Positions 57,410 through 64,000 of a DNA stretch of 64,000 nt are shown piece after piece; position 1 is the first letter of the stretch, and each line of letters begins with the position of its first letter. The notes under the pieces are model-generated. The model saw only the letters and a list, made by a program, of their open reading frames with translations. It searched no databases and had not been told where the DNA came from. Source of the stretch: Antennarius striatus (taxonomy: Eukaryota; Chordata; Actinopteri; Lophiiformes; Antennariidae); assembly GCF_040054535.1 (NCBI RefSeq), contig NC_090785.1:20775001-20839000 (forward strand), read 5' to 3'. Both the position numbers and the translations under genes were made by a program.

Positions 57410-57730
57410 TTATTACATCCCGCTTCAAAGCGGTGATGTAATTGTCAGTGTTCGTCCGTTCATTAGTCCACCAAATATCTTCACAACTGTTGCAGATAGG
57501 AAGATGAAACAAAAAGCAGATTACTCGGGCGGCAAAGGGGACGAAAATGGGATGATTACCTTGACCTTGAGAAAACCAGGTCAAGGTCAAATTTCAACTT
57601 TTGTACACTGAGGAACCGTATAAGATACAAGACTAGGGGGAAGGCCAGTGTGAGTAAGACCATAGATCAAAGCCAGTGCTATTATCTACCTATGCACTAG
57701 CTTTGACCTACAGGTCAAAGCTATGCACTT
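57410..57730 (+). repeat. Dispersed repeat D, copy 2
   Basis: Begins TTACATCCCGCTTCAAAGCG (hairpin CCGCTT-CAAAGCGG) and contains TTGACCTTGAGAAAACCAGG. Inverted partner of 55840-56200. Confidence 0.65.
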
Positions 57731-58199
57731 GTCAGGTACTACTTTCTAGGCACCCAGACCTAAGTTGCAGGATGTTGCAGTCTCTGACTGCCATGTTGAA
57801 CCGTGCAAGGATCAATAAATAAATAAATAAACCAACTTCCTGTAATATATGGCTATGATATAACAGGCAAGGATTAACACATTCAATTAAATTATATTTG
57901 GTTTTATTCAGAAAATGTATTCAATACAGGAAACGTCAAAGCGCTGTTTTCTGGGGCTATTGACCGTTGTGTGACTGCAGTAACAACACACAGGATATCA
58001 CAATAAGTTTATATCAAATTTTATTTTATTGCGCAGCATAGATTTTTTTGTGCGCTCAGACTGTGTGAACAGTGTGCAATTGGGCAAGCATGCAGTTTAG
58101 AGGGAACACTGGTGCTAGTGTGTGTGTGATGAGCGTTTATATGTTTGCACGTGTTCTGATGTTGCTGTCTTTTGTAGGTCTGTCCACAGCTGAACGATC

Positions 58200-63801
<5,602 letters not shown>

Positions 63802-64000
63802 GTGATAATCCCACAGCTGGTCCACTGGTGGATTGATCTTCCACCCCTCAAGTGGTCTGGGGGTAACCATGGAATCTTGTTTATTAAAGACATCACTCTG
63901 ATGCACTGAAGGGTTCAGATCAGAAAAAACTAATTAAATACAACAAACCCCATCCACTTCTGGCGAAGCCCCGCCCTTTGTGATGTAAATAGAGATTACA

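Overview
This window reads as vertebrate nuclear DNA, almost certainly from a ray-finned (teleost) fish. The genes are intron-split with GT/AG junctions. The spaces between exons are full of fish-type repeats: Rex3/RTE retroposons, Tx1/L1-like and CR1/L2-like LINE fragments, two tRNA-headed SINE families, hAT, Tigger/pogo and Harbinger remains, a HECT-domain gene fossil of a kind abundant in fish, and long (TG)n runs. Nothing looks prokaryotic, and there is no CRISPR array or operon. The species cannot be named from the sequence.

Four host genes can be assembled. (1) 1-396, + strand: the last three exons of a sorting nexin of the SNX25 type. (2) About 2.7-22.97 kb, + strand: a complete CSPP1 (centrosome and spindle pole associated protein 1). 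It has 25 core coding exons plus one optional microexon, whose reading frames join into a 1009-codon CDS. (3) 43.77-39.7 kb, - strand: a RELT-like membrane protein, best matched to RELL2, in five coding exons (686 codons) with a very long last exon. (4) From about 54.5 kb to the right edge, + strand: the first nine coding exons (370 codons) of TRAPPC11, a subunit of the TRAPP III trafficking complex. These genes do not form a pathway. They share only location: cilium/centrosome (CSPP1), endosome/ER-Golgi traffic (SNX25, TRAPPC11) and TNF-receptor-family signalling (RELL2).

Regions: 0-0.4 kb SNX25 end; 0.4-2.7 kb intergenic with SINE-type repeats; 2.7-23 kb CSPP1 with repeat-filled introns; 23-29.5 kb LINE, Harbinger and HECT-gene fossils plus a scrambled duplicate of two CSPP1 exons; 30-37.7 kb a dense nest of transposons inside transposons; 37.7-39.4 kb little recognisable; 39.4-44 kb RELL2; 44-54.4 kb minisatellites, SINEs, three LINE copies and a CpG-rich tract; 54.5-64 kb TRAPPC11.

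I did not find a convincing new biological system. The most informative material is the insertion archaeology: several insertions can be placed to the base by target-site duplications, a Tigger-like deletion derivative has intact ends, and a near full-length LINE carrying a 5' hairpin sits inside a 44-bp minisatellite. Host-gene points worth checking are a possible 12-codon CSPP1 microexon, an unusually long RELL2 tail, and the shuffled CSPP1 exon duplicate. All family names come from reading translated sequence and from memory of the families; no search was run.
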